Shown here: piece after piece, positions 63,755-64,000 of the stretch
Layout: each line of letters begins with the position of its first letter
Numbering within the stretch: the stretch's first letter is position 1
Assembly: GCF_025809055.1 (NCBI RefSeq)
Contig: NZ_CP075529.1
Location: forward strand, 1,054,001-1,118,000
DNA from: Devosia sp.
GTDB taxonomy: Bacteria; Pseudomonadota; Alphaproteobacteria; Rhizobiales; Devosiaceae
Direction: 5' to 3'
DNA: 64,000 bases
Notes under the pieces: generated by a model
Database searches by the model: none
The model's input: the letters and a program-made list of their open reading frames with translations, nothing else
What the model was told of the DNA's origin: nothing
Position numbers and translations under genes: made by a program

Positions 63755-64000
63755 ATGATCACCAAATTCACCAAGACCATCGCCGTCGCCGCAACCGCCG
63801 TACTGATCGGCCTCGCAGCCTCCCCCGCCCAGGCCGGCGGCCAGATTTCCATCGGCTTCACCGCCACCGACCCGGAACAGGCCCAGGCACTGGGCATGGG
63901 TCTGCAGATGTTTTCCATGTTCCAGGGCCTGTCCGGCACCGGCGCCAACGCCTACCAGAACGGCAATGGCAATGCCGCCGGCTTCAACCAGAATGGTTGG
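63755..64000 (+). CDS. Curlin-like protein (5' part, cut by the window edge)
   Basis: The first 82 codons of a second curlin-like gene. Signal peptide (KTIAVAATAVLIGLAASPAQA), a non-repeat segment ISIGFTATDPEQAQALGMGL, then the start of Asn/Gln/Gly repeats (YQNGNGNAAGFNQNGW). It is open at position 64000. GGAGAG lies upstream of the ATG. Length beyond the window is unknown. Confidence 0.8.
   Translation, partial: MITKFTKTIAVAATAVLIGLAASPAQAGGQISIGFTATDPEQAQALGMGLQMFSMFQGLSGTGANAYQNGNGNAAGFNQNGW

Overview
The window looks like a chromosomal segment of a high-GC alphaproteobacterium of the order Hyphomicrobiales. Devosiaceae (Devosia/Pelagibacterium-like) is my best guess, by inference only. 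The lineage call rests on alphaproteobacterial marker genes (F-ATPase zeta inhibitor, CckA, MotE, DUF6468, CsgH, GguC-type hydrolase), on GTTC-N7-GTTC-like LexA sites at recA and on TTAA-N7-TTAA CtrA-like sites at flagellar promoters. I see no rRNA, tRNA, CRISPR array, prophage or insertion sequence, and no non-coding stretch longer than about 300 bases.

Layout. 1-14.2 kb is a metabolic block: rpe, a FosX-like fosfomycin hydrolase and purB as an overlapping run, then a purine cluster (purC, purS, purQ, a Pr6Pr-type membrane protein, purL), then bolA, a DUF6665 protein, a HIT protein, a HAD phosphatase and a CGFS glutaredoxin. 14.2-31.4 kb is a mosaic of small units: two MFS carriers, a solitary clpP with an ArsR/SRPBCC pair, an aminotransferase, an inositol-phosphatase-like gene with ttcA, bacA/sbmA, rpsD, a third MFS carrier, trmJ, two tandem GNATs, a GFA and a TfoX-N protein, icd, and a periplasmic VWA protein. 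31.4-42.7 kb holds a GDPD, two tandem EamA transporters, a frameshifted receiver-like gene, alaS, recA, a GguC-like hydrolase, an aldo/keto reductase, a second ArsR/SRPBCC pair and a DUF2237 gene.

42.7-60.6 kb is a flagellar locus. Leftward: flgB-flgC-fliE-fliQ-fliR-flhB followed by cckA, and fliL-fliM-DUF6468-motE followed by a 1112-residue periplasmic protein. Rightward: fliO-fliP and flgF-flgG-flgA-flgH. The fliL/flgF intergenic region carries a CtrA-like box facing fliL and a sigma-54 -24/-12 element facing flgF. The flgB/fliO region carries a perfect TTAA-N7-TTAA. This resembles the Caulobacter class II/class III flagellar hierarchy, and the kinase that feeds CtrA (CckA) is encoded in the same locus.

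60.7-64 kb holds a tiny glycine-zipper-like membrane protein, an M32 carboxypeptidase, and the start of a curli-type amyloid locus: a curlin-repeat protein, CsgH, and a second curlin-like gene cut by the window edge.

The most interesting items are the 1112-residue flagellar-locus protein with three internal beta repeats plus a helical-repeat tail, the CtrA/sigma-54 wiring, the paired inverted LexA-like boxes at recA, the FosX gene embedded between housekeeping genes, the VWA protein with repeated YGYG modules, and the alternating AIGxAIG mini-protein.
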